From: Lota lota
Taxonomy: Eukaryota; Chordata; Actinopteri; Gadiformes; Lotidae
Assembly (NCBI GenBank): GCA_026745465.1
Contig: JACYXH010000109.1
Span: 1,329,001-1,393,000 of the forward strand
Length of the DNA: 64,000 bases
Reading direction: 5' to 3'
Made by a program: the position numbers and the translations under genes. Shown in pieces: positions 1 to 13,271 of this stretch; the stretch's first letter is position 1; every line of letters starts with the position of its first letter. The notes under the pieces were generated by a model, which was given only the letters and a program-made list of their open reading frames with translations, had not been told where the DNA came from and made no database searches.

Positions 1-780
1 ACACATTGGCCCTGAACAGCATATAACTACAAATGAGTTAATGAAAGTGATCTAATAGTAATAGTGGTCAATGTGATCACTTTTTAGCAGTACAATTACA
101 ACATTGAAATTACACATTATACCGAGAAGAAGGTGAATCGTATCAGAGAAAGAAACAGGACGTCTGTGGTGGTCTCTCAGTGCCTATTTTTGTGGGTCAT
201 GTTTAAAGGCTATTGGCAAATACAGACTGGTTTAAAGTTCGTCATCTTTGATAACACTCACGAGAGGGGCGATGATTTAAACTTACTATAAAAACTAAAC
301 AACGCCATTAAAGCAAATATTAAGTGTTAACACTATATGAAGTCAACTTTTACCAAGAGGAAAAAAAAAACATCAGTAGTACTTTTTACACGGGTGTGTA
401 CCAGTGGAACAGTCCTGGGCAAAGAAGCGTGGCTGTGGGGTGTTATTCCGGACAGTAGGCTAGAATAATAGGCTATCGTCGCTATAAACCCGTCCCAATA
501 GTTGCATTTAACAATTGTTATTTGTCCTCTGACACACTGGATATAATAGACTATTCAGAAGGCGTAACTTACCTGTGCGCGCATATGATCCTCTCAGTGT
601 CACTGGAACCGCAGCGCGCTCGTATCTGCGATCTGCTTTTATTCTTCCTCTCTGCTGCCAAAACGATCTTTGTCCTGAGACCCGCCGAAATGACGTCTCT
701 GTATGTGGAAGAATACCACAGACACGGCGTGACATCCTCTACATGTATTCCGTTGTAAAGTGTCCAAATGCTCGCTCGCT
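1..780. other. Intergenic, no gene seen
   Basis: AT-rich unique-looking sequence. Short open frames on both strands have no recognisable domain, no coherent splice context and no similarity to a family I know. Confidence 0.6.
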
Positions 781-967
<187 letters not shown>

Positions 968-1136
968 GGGCGGACTTTCCTCTTTGAATGCAGGTGTGGC
1001 CGCGCACGCAGCAACGACAATGGCGTCCCTGCATGGAATCGGTAAAGCGACCTTTCCAGCATTGGGTCGCCTGCGGTAATAGAGTACGTGCTATAGAGAT
1101 GCTATATAGATTCTATAGCAGCCAGATAAAAGCTAA

Positions 1137-1137
<1 letters not shown>

Positions 1138-1228
<91 letters not shown>
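1138..1228. repeat. (AC)n microsatellite
   Basis: About 45 uninterrupted AC units, followed by a short alternating GTGTGCGC stretch. Length polymorphism is expected, and the alternating purine-pyrimidine run could adopt Z-DNA. Confidence 0.97.
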
Positions 1229-1231
<3 letters not shown>

Positions 1232-4200
1232 TGCGCATAAGACAGGCAATGTCTTTCATTCAAACTTTTAGAATGAAAAAAGTCTTCAGTCAATTGTTGT
1301 AATGCTCCATCGACAGGATTCCCGCTGTATATTTTCACTTGCCCATATAGCGTGCAGGTCGATTTTTTTATGATTCCATAAACCTCTTTGAGGCATTGGG
1401 ACCGTAAAAATATATTGCTAATATTTCATTAAATGGAGGATTTTCCAGTCCTAACAATACTGAGTTATTAGATATTTGAAATGGTGGTGTTGGTGATGAT
1501 GTCAATGCACACGTTTCATTATTTTTATCGAATAATGTTGTTTCTTTTGGCGAATGCGAGATGACTTCAAATAGAGCTATCAGTCCCAGTGAATGTTTAT
1601 CTGTTTAAAAGACGTTGGTGATTCTTTCAGAAATCACTCATGTCATAGATTTAACCATTTATTTCATGAAAGGGTAATACAATTTAGTTTGGCCGTATGG
1701 TTCCCCTCTTTTCTGGTGCTCCCTGCTGTAGGATTTAAAACATGACAATACAGACGTCAGATACAGAATACCAACAGCATACCAACATTTGTCAACAGGG
1801 AGCGCTATACAATCCCCCATGGGGTACATCAGATATCTCAACCCATCGTATAGGTTACATACAATACAGAGCAGAACCAAAGCAGGTGGGAGCTGGGGTG
1901 GTGGTGGGCGAAATTCAGCTCAGCACACTAAACGTCCCAGAGTGAGTGTTTGAGATGGCAGGTCTTAAATGGCCTTATCAGTGTACGCGCGTTTTGATTG
2001 GACCGTGTTAGCCGTCAGTGTCCCGCCAGAGCTAGCTACCTCCTATTTGCTGTTGAGGCGATGTTCATAAATGGTTTAGAGTGAACGTTTTTTCACCTCC
2101 TATTTGTAGCTATTTATTATGCGTTTATCAGCTATGTTCATATAGTTTACAATTCAGAATTGACTAATGTCTACAGGCCTACAATGCACACAGTCATAAC
2201 TAGGATATATAACAGTTCAATTATTGAATGAAAAGTCTGTCACGTGGAAAATTCTTTCACTTTCACTTTGACTGAACTACCACCAACGTCACTATAGCTT
2301 AGTAGTGAAATACCATAGATAGATTTCTCCCTTCAATGGGTTACACTTCAAGTAGGCTTCATTTAACCATGCAACAGGGGTTTACAGTTATTTTTGATTA
2401 AAAACAGAGAAATATATGCTACAGTTAAAAATGTCGTTTTGATTATGTATGAGTTTCGTCAGAGTTAAGCAGCCTAAGATTGTATTATTTCCAATGGAGC
2501 CTCTTGCAGAGTTGTGGTGTGCTACAGGTCTGGTGTGTTTTATCTGTTGCATGTTGCCGAACCTCTTTAAAGCGGCAATGCCATGAGCCAAGGAGCCTGT
2601 AAAGTACACCACCACTTTTTATGAAGACATTTTGTGTGTTGTCTTCTGTTTCCCGGCCTCCTTTAAAAAAATATAAAAATCCCGCTATTGTCCGTCAGTT
2701 CTTCACTGAATGACCACAATTACATATATAAACAGTAATTATACCTAACCGCAGAACAGTAGAACAGAATGAATGAAAACGAATAAACCAAATCCAACTC
2801 TTCTCAAACCCCCAAATGCTTTTCAAGTCCCCCTCCCCCAGACCTCCCTGGAGCATGCTTCAGATGTAAGGCCTTTGACTGGCTGATTTCCCACTCCATA
2901 GCCTTATGGTCCCACTTCATGACCGCATCTGTGAAATTATGGGAATTCATATATTTTTCTGTTTAAAAGATGTTAAAATACGTTACATTGTAGACCCATT
3001 TTCACAGAAATAGTAGAATAGTTGCTACATGAGGAATTGGATGCATATTCAATACTTCACCAATTTTATAAAACCCTATTTCTATTCGAATAAAAAAAAA
3101 GAAGAATGAATAGAATATTCTTTATGAAGACAAACAACAAACCACCAACTAATATTTAGCCATTGCAGTTCTTTGCCCTCAGAATGAATGCACTTCCTCC
3201 CTCATGTCATTAATCTCGGTGATTAACACCACATTCTGCTGCAGAGCAAGCACTTGTCACTAAAGGCCCTCAGTGAGACGGCTGATGGACCAATCAATTA
3301 CTTGAAATCAATTGGCCAATCAAGCTTAATCTAAATGTATAAAAAAAGACTATATATATATATATATACATATATATTTTTGTATATGTTGTGTAACATT
3401 TTTATGGTTGTTATTTTATTTTATATGCATTCCAATTTTGGATTGAATAGCATACATACCTCTGGGCGTATTTGCCATCCACTTTGTCACCATTTACAGC
3501 CAATGTATCACAATGTTGACAATTCCTTGGTGGTATGGTGGGCTAAATTTAGTGAATATTTAAAGAGCACTGACATAGATGTCAGTCATGCCACCCGCAT
3601 TCATTTTTCCCTGTGTGTTCTCTTTCAAGTTTCCACACCGTGCTACTCCCCAGGTGGTGCTTTTGGCTAAACAACTACCTATTTTAATGTCAGTGTCTGT
3701 CCCTCCTATGATCTCCCACCTGGTGTTGAGACGAGGAGGGAGGTGGTGGTGGTTGTCATGGTGATGTTAGTCAGATTAGGTCAAGGACAAAAGTAGGTAG
3801 CTGACCACCACTTAAAACATTGCATCAAGTATCAGATACTTAAATACATAACAACATTTGAAATATGCTACGTTTTTTTTTTTTTTTACATGTTAATCCT
3901 TAATGGGTATAGGGGATTTAAATATTAACAATTAAATACGGAATGTATTAGCACAACACTCTTGAATACAAATCTGGTATATAAAGTATAAATGACTTTA
4001 AGGTACCAACAAAATAAAAAGACCAAGTGTTTAACATAGAAATATGGAGAATAACTGCAACTTTGAATTATTAATAAAGTAGTAGGAAATAGGGGATTCA
4101 TTGTGTATTTGTCATTTGTAACTACATAAATACTCATTAGAAACTTTAGAAAGTAATTAATTATCAGAAATTAATTATTTATAAGATAATGAGATAATGG

Positions 4201-5310
4201 TTAATAAGATCTTTCAGAAGCTTAAGTTAATGATTTATAAACTATTGGCAACGTGTTAGTAATTATTTGTAAACACAAAATGCTGCAATGCATGATGGTT
4301 CAGGTAGTAAGAAAGCATTAGTGAGTATTTAGTTTGAGCTAATGTAGAGTGAGTACTATTTATGCCTTACTAAGCATTAATAAATGACATGTAAAGGCTG
4401 GGTTCATACATTTTGGTAGTTAGAAAATATAAGTTAAGACTTTTGTGTGATCTCATCTAAAGTGAAGAGTGCAAGGGAATGCTTCAAGTACCATTGTAGC
4501 AGTATAAAGTAATAAGTAGTAACAAGTAGTAAGGCATAGCTAGTGCTCTATTTAGATGACCCAAACAAACCATTAATTGCAGCATTAAGTGTTAACAAAG
4601 CATTATTAACACATTGTAAATTGTTTGTAAATCATTTTTTTTGCTTTACAAACGATCTAATAAACTATCTTATAAATAATGTATAACTGATTATGAATTG
4701 CTTACCAATTCATATTAATCTTAGAACAATGCCTAACAAATTATGAATGCACTATGAATTCAATATTTACTGGGGATTCACAGGGTATATAAATAAAAAA
4801 GTGTGTTTCACTTACCTGAAAGTTGTTTTTTAAACAGTGTTGTCAGTGTATGTCAGCGAACCCATTTCATTTGAATCACTATCCTGTTGATTATCAGATA
4901 GCATAGTTTGGATTTGACATGGTCATTTATACGGATAGCGAGCAAGGCAACTAGGTGGAGCATGCAGCCTCCAACTGGGAGGGCTAGCTGTAAGACAGTG
5001 TTACAACTATGGCTCATGGGCTTTTATACATAATTGAGGGCTACGCAGCTTAATATAAAGCATTGATAGTAGTGGTAGCAGCAGAGTCCCATTCATGGTG
5101 GTTGTTATTGGCGTTGCCGTTCAGTAAATAAAATAAATAAAATGTTAATATGATGTTTGATGCGCTTTTATTCCTTGAAAGTTGAACCTGCAATTTGTTT
5201 TCACTGACATGAGATATAACCTAACCAAATGGGATAAAAAATATATTTGGCTTATATTTGAGTGAATTGTATCAAATTAATTTAGTTTGCATGGACTTTA
5301 TTAACATGAT
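1229..5310. other. Intergenic, AT-rich, no gene seen
   Basis: No coding exon or RNA gene recognised. There is a short (TA)n at about 3352-3378. The 2070-2390 part is similar to 50790-51060, so at least that piece is a dispersed repeat. Remaining open frames are short and uninformative. Confidence 0.55.
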
Positions 5311-5366
5311 ATGTCGAATGAATGAATGAATGAGAATTCATTCTCAATCATTCATTCATCCGACAA
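5311..5366. repeat. Inverted repeat built from GAAT/ATTC units
   Basis: A left arm of TGTCGAATGAATGAATG type is mirrored by a right arm ending CATTCATCCGACA, meeting at a central GAATTC. The arms pair almost completely. It looks like a microsatellite-rich palindrome or the remnant of a small inverted-repeat element. Confidence 0.75.
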
Positions 5367-6000
5367 TCATCCAATGGATGAATGTCAGTGTCTGTGTCTG
5401 AATATGAACATGTTTCTGATTGTGTGGATGTGTGTTTGTGTAGTCACTAAATTAGCAGTTGTCTACATGTTTTGTGTGCACCTTGCCCTGTCTAATTTAT
5501 TATTCCGTCTGTTTTAGCGCGTTGCGGTCACTGCGACTGGATGCCTGGACTCCTGGTCTTTCATTTATAGCAATAAGGCCAAAGAAGGCAGATATACAAT
5601 TTAAAGATAAATATATGCATATCCCCGACATTTAAACAGCTATAACTTTGCGTCAAAACCATCTAGGCTCGGCTGTCGATGATGGCTACTAAGAGGAGAT
5701 TCCATAGTATACCCATGTATAAATGTAAAATAATTGTATGTCTCTCTCCAACACATGCTGGGCCTTAAAGGGGTACACACATCATTTCTCAAAAGTCAGT
5801 TTTGACGGTGGATTTTGACACTGTATACTTTAAAAACATGGTTGGTGATGATTTTGATATGTTTACTTCCGGTAAACCAGTTTTTAAGGCATACCAATGC
5901 CATTTTACCATACCTACCAAGCTCACTATATTGCCACGTATGAAAGACTGCTCCTTCTCAAAATATAGTGTAATCGGCAAACTACATGTCCATGTAGTGT
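5367..6000. other. Intergenic, no gene seen
   Basis: No recognisable exon, RNA or mobile element. The two overlapping antisense open frames near 5790-6030 have no known domain. Confidence 0.5.
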
Positions 6001-6014
6001 AGTGATATAGCATC

Positions 6015-6069
6015 ATGACCATGACCATGGGGTCATGGTCATGGTCATGGTCATGGTCATGGTCATGAT
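6015..6069. repeat. (GGTCAT)n hexanucleotide repeat with inverted flank
   Basis: A short ATGACC run (about 6015-6028) is followed by about six GGTCAT units to 6066. The two halves are reverse complements, so the array can fold back on itself. Confidence 0.9.
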
Positions 6070-6203
6070 GAAAAACTAAATATTAGATAGTGGTAGTGCC
6101 CCCCTATTAATTTAATAATGCTTCAAAGTTGCAGTTATTCTAAGTTGCTACCAAATATATAATTAATTTAGCAACACACATCACAACTTGCTCAAAAAAA
6201 GAG

Positions 6204-6736
6204 TGTCATGAGTCCAGCACCTTGAGCCTGTTTTGCCTTTGTTTTGTTTATCCCTCTACCTGAAGTCCAAATTTCCTGAGGTTCCTGAACACATCCCGGC
6301 TGATTCTCCAACTACGTTCACCTGCTGCAATCTGCACACCTTGTACTGATCTTCACCTCTGCACTATTTAAGCCATGACCAGACATCCATTCCCTGCCGG
6401 ATCGTTAGCGTAACCAGTATGTTTAGCTCTCGTGTCAGCTTCAGCTTCAGCAAAGTTTTTGCAAAATAGTTGGTGTTTTTGTCTCCGTTTGCCTGTCGCT
6501 AATCTGCCGCCTACTCCTCTGTCTACAGTTACTCACCTGGATTGTCACTCACACCTGCCTGGCTGTCTACTTCACTGCAGCATTGTTGGATCAGCACAAA
6601 GACCTCCAGCCTTCCAGCCTCACCCACTCCCGACTAACATTCAAAATCCAGCTTCCAAATAAACCCTCACCTTGTAAATTCCAACTTACCTCGTCATGGT
6701 CTGCTTTTGGGTTCCTGCACTAGACAAATCGTGACA
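6204..6736 (+). mobile_element. Solo LTR with 5-bp target-site duplication AAGAG
   Basis: The 533-bp segment begins TGTCATGAG and ends CGTGACA, giving LTR-type TG...CA ends with short inverted termini. It is flanked on both sides by AAGAG (6199-6203 and 6737-6741). An AATAAA polyadenylation signal at 6658-6663 near the right end fixes the plus orientation. No internal gag-pol region is present, so this is a solo LTR left by LTR-LTR recombination. Several similar LTRs lie elsewhere in the window. Confidence 0.85.
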
Positions 6737-6741
6737 AAGAG

Positions 6742-8632
6742 AGTTAGTCTGGAGTTGCATTAATAACCCACTTATTAATAACTAGCCCCATGTGATCACG
6801 TCACACCAATTACCAACAATTACAGGGCAATTCCAAATCATAAGGGGTGACCTCGAATCTTTGATGATTTGAGTCTTCGATAAAAAGACATTTAGTCGAC
6901 GTCGTCTTTAATAGTCGAATCACAGTGAACCTTTGACTTTAGTTGTACCAGTAAATTGTCATCAAGATGTTTTGCCTACCACCACATATGCAGATAGATA
7001 AATATACATGCAGTGGCTGAGCAAAAAGTGTAAGCGCACCCTTTATACACAATTATTACTGCAAAAAGGCCATGGCAGTTGGAAACAATGCTGCCAATGC
7101 ACCTGATGTGTAATGTGTATTTACCAAACACTAATTAACACAAAACATAAATGGAAAACTATATATACAATTTCTTTAATCATAACAAAGCCATAACAAT
7201 AAATTTACTGAACAATATTAATAATACATTTATTTTCAAATATCTATATCATTTTTTGCAGTACTCTCGCGTACCAACTTTTTTATTGGCCATGAACTAG
7301 CTAGCTATTCTATACTTTGTTTAGGAATGACTGGAAGAGTCAGGACAAAAGGACAGTCAAAACAGACAGCCTCAAGCTGTAGTTGGACCTTCAGCCAGTT
7401 TACAGCCAGGCATGGTCCCCAAACCCCATCCTCTCAATAGCCTAACCTCTTCCAGTGTTAATTGTTTGCACAGCTTGTAACATCTGCACAGTTCCTTAGT
7501 CGGTTTAAGGTTTCAAGCTCCTTGGGAGACGTGCGTCATTGTCAAGGTCTGCCTTAAAATGTTGTAGCTACAGATACACAACACTACTTTTTTGATAAAT
7601 TAATCCACTTATATTTCATGAATTAACGTGCACTATTGCTGTTTAAAAGTGACACAAAAATGAAAAACATACTTTTGGTTCCTGTCACAATAAGGAAAGG
7701 ATGAGTGTGTGTGTATATATATGTACACGTGTTGTGATGTGTGTTGTGATGTGTGTGTGTGTGTGTGTGGCTGGGTGTGCATGTTTTTTAGGGGAGATGG
7801 AGAGCAGGAAGGTACAGATCAAAGGAGATAGAGGAAATTAAAGGTGACTGGTGACACTGCCACTAATATGGAGGCAAACGATGATGATGCACAGTCAATA
7901 AATACTCATTATAAATCGGGCCAACATGCACTCAGGAATATACACTCACGGATGATTTGCATCATTGCTTATGTAGCTGGTCAAAGCTGACCTTTAGGGG
8001 CAACCGTAGGGGAGGCGTGCCATCCACTGTCGCATAAGCAATGTTTTCTTCCGGGTTAACGATAATGCTTTCACTATTTAAGCTACCTAGCACTAAGCTG
8101 GGTAGCTGTTGCAAACGACGGGTTTGTGGTCTCTGTTTCTGTTATTGGGGTGATAGAGGGGTGAGTAGCAGATAGCTTCTTGTCGTTTTTAATCATGTTT
8201 CTATTTTGGGCATATCTGAGCCTTGATATCATTATGTAGGTTGAATCGTGTGGCGAGAGGGAATGGTGAGGGGTATGATAGTATTGACTTAAGGTAGGCA
8301 TACGAGTTGTTACACGGTATTCTGTGACCCACCGTATTCTGTGACCCCAGGGGTCGCTGTTGCACATTTCCTGCAACATGCACGGGTTTGAAGGCATGAA
8401 GTCGTTCATGTGCGGAAACATGCACGAGCTTAAAACGAAACATAGTATCGCCATCTCGGGATGGGTTCGTTCGTTATGTATAACCCGTTGAGGGGCTGAA
8501 GCAAAGAGGTTGATTTGATTTATGTATTAAAGGCCGAAGAAAAGCCAATAAAAAGCATAATTATGACTACCGTCTAGGTTTTTCACAATGAAGTTAAGGA
8601 GGGTGATGGTGGCCTCCTTACTATGACTTTGG
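6742..8632. other. Intergenic, no gene seen
   Basis: Contains a short TG-rich stretch at about 7700-7770 and no recognisable exon. The open frame on the minus strand at about 8083-8454 has no domain I recognise. The phrase TATTCTGTGACCC occurs twice near 8320-8350 as a small tandem repeat. Confidence 0.5.
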
Positions 8633-8917
8633 TCATAGTAAGGATTCTCTAACAATCCTCTCAAAAGCCTTCATAGTCAGAAAGGTAAGGGCCACAGGGC
8701 GATAATCATTTACTGATTTGGGAGTCCTAACCGTGGCAGCTGGCACTACAGTAGAGTCTTTACATATTTTGGAACCTCTATCTGAAGAAGTGAACACTGG
8801 AATATAAAAAGAAAGAATGCCACATAATTGCCTGGCACAGTTTTTGAGTAGCCTTCCCCCAATGTCATCATGGCCAGGACTTTTCCTCTCCTTAGTGTAC
8901 ATGAGAGCTTTCAGCAC
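8633..8917 (-). pseudogene. LINE reverse transcriptase fragment
   Basis: The minus-strand translation contains KSPGHDDIGGRLLKNC and VNDYRPVALTFLTMKAFER, which match the N-terminal part of reverse transcriptases in APE-type non-LTR retrotransposons (the K.PG.DGI and NDYRPVALT blocks). The catalytic YADD region is not present. It lies downstream, in transcriptional order, of the endonuclease fragment at 9109-9705 on the same strand, as in one decayed LINE. The clade (Jockey/L2/Rex-like) is inferred only. Confidence 0.85.
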
Positions 8918-9108
8918 TTTCTCATCGCCGATGATAAGAGGCTAGACCGTTCTAGTAACATCCCTAAAAGCTAGATAAAAGCTCAATAAAATCCCATCAA
9001 AACGTTAAATAAAAGGTTTGTCAGATAAAACAGGCTCCTTTAATAGCTCCATAGCAAAAGTCTAAGACCCTGTCATGCCTCGTCGGGCAAGTAACATATT
9101 GATGAAAG

Positions 9109-9705
9109 TTACATAGTCTTTTTTAATGTACAATGATTTAAGTTGCCAAGGATCAGATAAGGTGCATCTGGGGCGATAGCCTGCAGGCGCTGTGCCACCT
9201 CCGCTATAATCGATCCTGCTGCGTCTGCATTAGCTTTGGGGTGTACGTAAACAACATATACAAACAGCTGTGGGAACTCATGAGGTAAATCAAAATGTCT
9301 GAGTGAAACAGAAAGCAGTTCAATGTCCTGATTGCAGATAGCCTCGCTTGCCACAGCGATCTTACACCACCGCTTGTTTATGTATAAGCACACCCCTCCA
9401 CCCTGCGCTTTATCAGTATTCTGTGCGTCATGGTCCAGGCGCACCGGAGTTCCAAACCCCTCAATCTCTAGGTCCACAACCAAATGGTGTTCTCTCAGCC
9501 ACGTTTCAGTTATAGCAAGAATGTAAGCATTCCTGTACTCCAACAGGAATTTAACCATTTGCTTGCAGCTCGTTTGTCTTACGACGAAGCGATTGTGGAT
9601 TTGCCAGTATAATAGATGGTGGAGGAATGCGACGAAGAAGTTGTCTCCATAGACTCTAGCAAACACCTCATTTTCTCCCTCTCCAGTAGCTTCCCTCTTT
9701 TCCAT
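9109..9705 (-). pseudogene. LINE apurinic-type endonuclease fragment
   Basis: The minus-strand frame of about 198 codons shows AP-endonuclease landmarks of LINE ORF2: ILAITETWL, then GGGVCLYINKRW, then YLILGNLNHC, where active elements have GDFN. The catalytic aspartate of that last motif is replaced, and the frame breaks before the reverse transcriptase fragment at 8633-8917. The domain order (endonuclease then reverse transcriptase on the minus strand) is that of an APE-type LINE. It is non-functional by sequence. Confidence 0.88.
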
Positions 9706-10555
9706 GAGGCCTTAAACCTACTGATTTCAGAATGTTTCACATAATGATTCTGACTGAAGATATCGTTGGGGAAATTATCAGTTTAATGTGGCTTAATTCT
9801 TACATCTTGACATTGGAGGAGAAACTCTCGATTATATTCAATGATTGTTTGCGATGCATTTTTTGTTTGACACTCCTGTTCCCAACTCTGTCATTTGGCC
9901 TATCTGATGTTGCAAAGCCATCAGAAAGATCAAGACGAATAGTAATCCACAGTTAGTGATAACCATATTCACAATGAAGCGGTTGTCCATTTAACAGTTT
10001 GCATGAAGACAAAACCAGACAAACAAAATGAAGATGAAGACAAAACCAAAGACAGGAGAAAAACTGCTGCTGCTGGTCGCCATAGGTGCAGCGCCCCTAT
10101 CATTGTATACTCCACAATTGAACTAGCTTTCACAATTAATAATAAAGCTTGTTATGCATATCCCTATTATCAGTGTTGGGGGTAGCGTGCTACAAAAGTA
10201 ACGTGTTACAGTAAAATATTACTTTTATCAGTAACTCAGTAATTAACTAGAACTTTCCTATAGAAGATGTGGTGAGTGCTGTAATCTAAAATACGCTTAA
10301 ACATATGTTAACAAAGCTAAACCCAAGTGAAAAGGAACCATTTAAATAATGTCAAATAATTGGAAAAGAGTTAAACAAATTCCTTAACAAAAGTGATAAA
10401 GTTTGAACATAGGTCTATTAGTATGATAAGTATTAGTATATGATAGTAGTTAAAGTATTATTAGCATTATTAAGTATGCCTACAAGTAGACCTTTTTGCA
10501 CATCTTTTCATAACGAGTACTGGCAGCGAATGATGACTTCATTGATTGCTGAGTG
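9706..10555. other. Intergenic, no gene seen
   Basis: No exon recognised. A GATGAAGACAAAACC-type phrase is repeated at about 10003-10050. The block at about 10171-10250 (GTGTTGGGGGTAGCGTGC followed by GTAACGTGTTACAGTAA) resembles termini of non-autonomous fish DNA transposons, but I cannot assign it to a family. Confidence 0.45.
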
Positions 10556-11690
10556 GGAGTCACACTTGTCTTCGGGCGCAAGTGTGCGCAAAGACCATGA
10601 TGAGAAGTTGAGACAGTTCCTGAATAGATGCAGGGAACAGAACATAAAAGTTATATGAGCACCTATCAGATGATTGTGAGATACTGAGACAGCTCACACA
10701 CAGAGAGAATATGTGGGATTGGACTGAAATGCATGAGGACGCATTTCTCAGACTGAAGGACAACAGCCAAAGCACCAGTACTGAAGTACTACAACCCAGA
10801 GGAGGAAATGACACTACAGTGCGATGCATCAGAAACAGGATTAGGAGCTGCTCTGACACAAAGTGGAAATGTTACGCCATCCTCTGCCTCCACCTAGCTG
10901 CGCCGGCTGCCACTACACCATGTGCCTTTGTTTACATTCCCGTCACCAATTTACCACGTGCACTCCGCTCTCCACTCCTGTCATCAATCTACAATCAACG
11001 CACCCTACTTCTTCCCCGTTCAACAAGCAGCCGGCGACAGTTCGTTGTCAACACTCTCTGAGTCCGTTACCGCGTATTATAGAGCTGCTTCCTTGTCCTC
11101 GCCTGCCCGTAACCTGTTCTCTCCCTGTGCTTAGTTCCTGTCCCGTTCCTATTCCCGGTGGGATTCCTGTTCCCGTTCCTGTTCCTAGTTCCTGCCTGCC
11201 TGCCTCCTCGTTGCCGAACCTCGCCTGTCTGACTACCCTCCTCGTTGCCGAACCTCGCCTGCTTGACTACCCGCCTGCCTTGCCCTTGCCTGTACCGTTG
11301 AAAATAAATCCTTTTCAACCCGTCCCCTACCCGCTTTGGTGTCTTGCGTTTGGGTCCGAGTCCTGTACCTTAACAGGAAACCCTGTAGCATTTAGGAGCA
11401 GAGCATTGGCACAGACTGAAAGGGGCCCAAATAGAGAGAATGTTTGGCTATTGTTTTTGGTATGGAAAAGTTCCATCAGTATACTTATGGCTTTAAGGTG
11501 ACTGTGCAGAGTGACCATAAGCCTTTAGAGAAAATTGTGAGGAAGCCTTTACTGAGCCCACCAAAGAGACTTCAAAGGATGTTACTTAGGCTCCAGAGAT
11601 ATAGAAGTGATGCATGTTCCTAGATGTGACATGGTTCTTGCAGATACTTTGAGTAGAGCATACTTACCAGAGAGCACAACAAAAGGATCA
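10556..11690 (+). pseudogene. Ty3/gypsy reverse transcriptase-RNase H remnant, split by a solo LTR
   Basis: Translated pieces in several frames include HDEKLRQFLNRCREQNIK (reverse transcriptase), a CDASETGLGAALTQ block, then after the inserted LTR PVAFRSRALAQTE, TVQSDHKPLEKIV, and LADTLSRAYLPE. This is the end of reverse transcriptase plus RNase H of a Ty3/gypsy-type retrotransposon. Frameshifts and stops break the frame repeatedly. A 506-bp solo LTR (10870-11375) interrupts it between the ALTQSGN and PVAFRSR blocks. No 5' LTR, gag or protease is seen, so the element is 5'-truncated. Confidence 0.88.
10870..11375 (+). mobile_element. Solo LTR nested in the gypsy RNase H, TSD GGAAA
   Basis: The 506-bp insert starts TGTTACGCCATCC and ends GTACCTTAACA. 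It is bounded by a perfect 5-bp duplication, GGAAA at 10865-10869 and 11376-11380. AATAAA lies at 11303-11308. Removing the insert plus one GGAAA rejoins the flanking gypsy RNase H blocks. Both its ends and its 3' portion are clearly related to the reverse complement of the LTR at 61946-62472, so the two are one family. Confidence 0.92.
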
Positions 11691-13024
11691 GTAGAAGCTG
11701 ACATTGAGACCATTAACATGGTTAATTGCTTACCTATCTCAGAAGAGAGAATCCGCACAATCCGTTCTCCTACAAGGGAAGACAGAAAACTGCAGGCACT
11801 GATCAAAACCATTCAAAAGGGATGGCCACAAACAAATAACGACACACCAAGGGATATCAGACACTACTGCTCCTTCCAGGAGGAGTTGAGTGTTCAAGAC
11901 AGGATCTACAAGGGAGAGAGAGCTATGATTCCTGACTCACTCAGAGGTGAGATCACCTGGCGTATTCACTCTTCTCACCATGGGGTAGAGGGATGCCTCA
12001 GAATGCCAGAGAATGTGTTTACTGACAAGGAATGAACAAACAAATAAAGACAGATATTGCAAAGTATGACATATGTGAGTCAGTGGATACTAAACAACAG
12101 AAAGAGACACTACATCCACATGACATACCAAGCAGACCCTGGGCCAAGGTTGGTACAGATTTGTTTAGCCATGACAATAAAAACGACTGCATTACAGTTG
12201 ATTACTTTTCCAACTTTTGGGAAATAGATTACCTGCCTGACACAAAGTCAAGCACTGTGATAAGAAAGCTCAAGGCTCACTTTGCCTGGCAAGGTATCCC
12301 GGACATTGTTGTTTCAGATAATGGCCCACAGTAATTCATCTCAAGAGTTCCAGCGATTCAGCCAAATGTGGGCCTCATCAGCCAAAACCTCATCCCCTGG
12401 GTATCCACAAAGCAACGGTAAGGCAGAGTCTGCCGTGAAAACTGCGAAAAGATTGTTGCTGAAAGCCAAAGCAGCAGGTGAAGCTGCTTTTTACCTGGCA
12501 ATATTGGATCACCGCAACACACCCAGTCAAGGACTGAATGCAAGCCCAGCTCAGACACTGCTGAGAAGGAGGACCAGGACCCTTCTACCAATGAGTAACA
12601 GTCTTCTGGAGCCAGAGGTAAAACACACAACACATCAACTGATTGACAACCAACAAAGACAAGCCAAATACTTCAACAAGACAGCAAAGGACATGGACAC
12701 ACTTAAACAAGGAGACAGCGTCAGAATCCAGCTTTTGCACCCCACACGGTCTAGAGAAAGGCGGTGGTGAAACCTGTGGATCACAGATCCTATGAGGTAG
12801 AAATGGACACCGGAGGTGTTCTTAGGAGAAACCGTCGTCACCTCAGACGCGGCCAAGGCACAACTCCCAGTTTGATAACACAAAGAGTGACTGTTGAGAC
12901 GCACACAACACCAAAGACTGTTCCAACTCCAACCAATGACGCTGGCGACACACCGCAGATGGTCACTACCAAGTCCGGTCGTGCAGTAGTTAGGCCAGAG
13001 TACCTAAAGGACTATGCACACTGA
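11691..13024 (+). pseudogene. Ty3/gypsy integrase remnant
   Basis: After RNase H the frames give a zinc-finger region (HSSHHGVEGCLRM with a damaged KYDIC half-site), then WAKVGTDLF (first catalytic Asp), IVVSDNGPQ (second Asp), then after a frame break SPGYPQSNGKAESAVK (catalytic Glu) and the C-terminal part to about 13021. The frame is interrupted near 12035 and 12332. The order zinc finger-DDE core-C-terminus after RNase H is that of Ty3/gypsy pol. The element cannot encode a working integrase. Confidence 0.9.
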
Positions 13025-13271
13025 AAGAGAGAAGGGAAAAAAGAGAAAGAAATATATATATAAAAGATGGAAATGTGAACATTTTGTTATTTTGACATTG
13101 TTGAGATATGTTTTAATGTCACTGGGGAAATGTTTTATTTTTACATAGATTTTGAGAAAGGATTTGGTTTGTTTCAACAGAAGTTAAGAATGAAAGTGAC
13201 AAACAGTTATTTTAATTGTCATGAAAGTTCAATGTTATACTGTTGAGTACTCAAACAAAAAAGAGAAAGGA

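Noticed and set aside
3335-3764. Plus-strand open frames of 60-111 codons
   Set aside because: They start in a (TA)n tract, have no domain, no splice support and ordinary intergenic composition.
10863-11501. 212-codon proline-rich frame
   Set aside because: It lies within the solo LTR and crosses its junction into the gypsy fragment, so it is not a gene.
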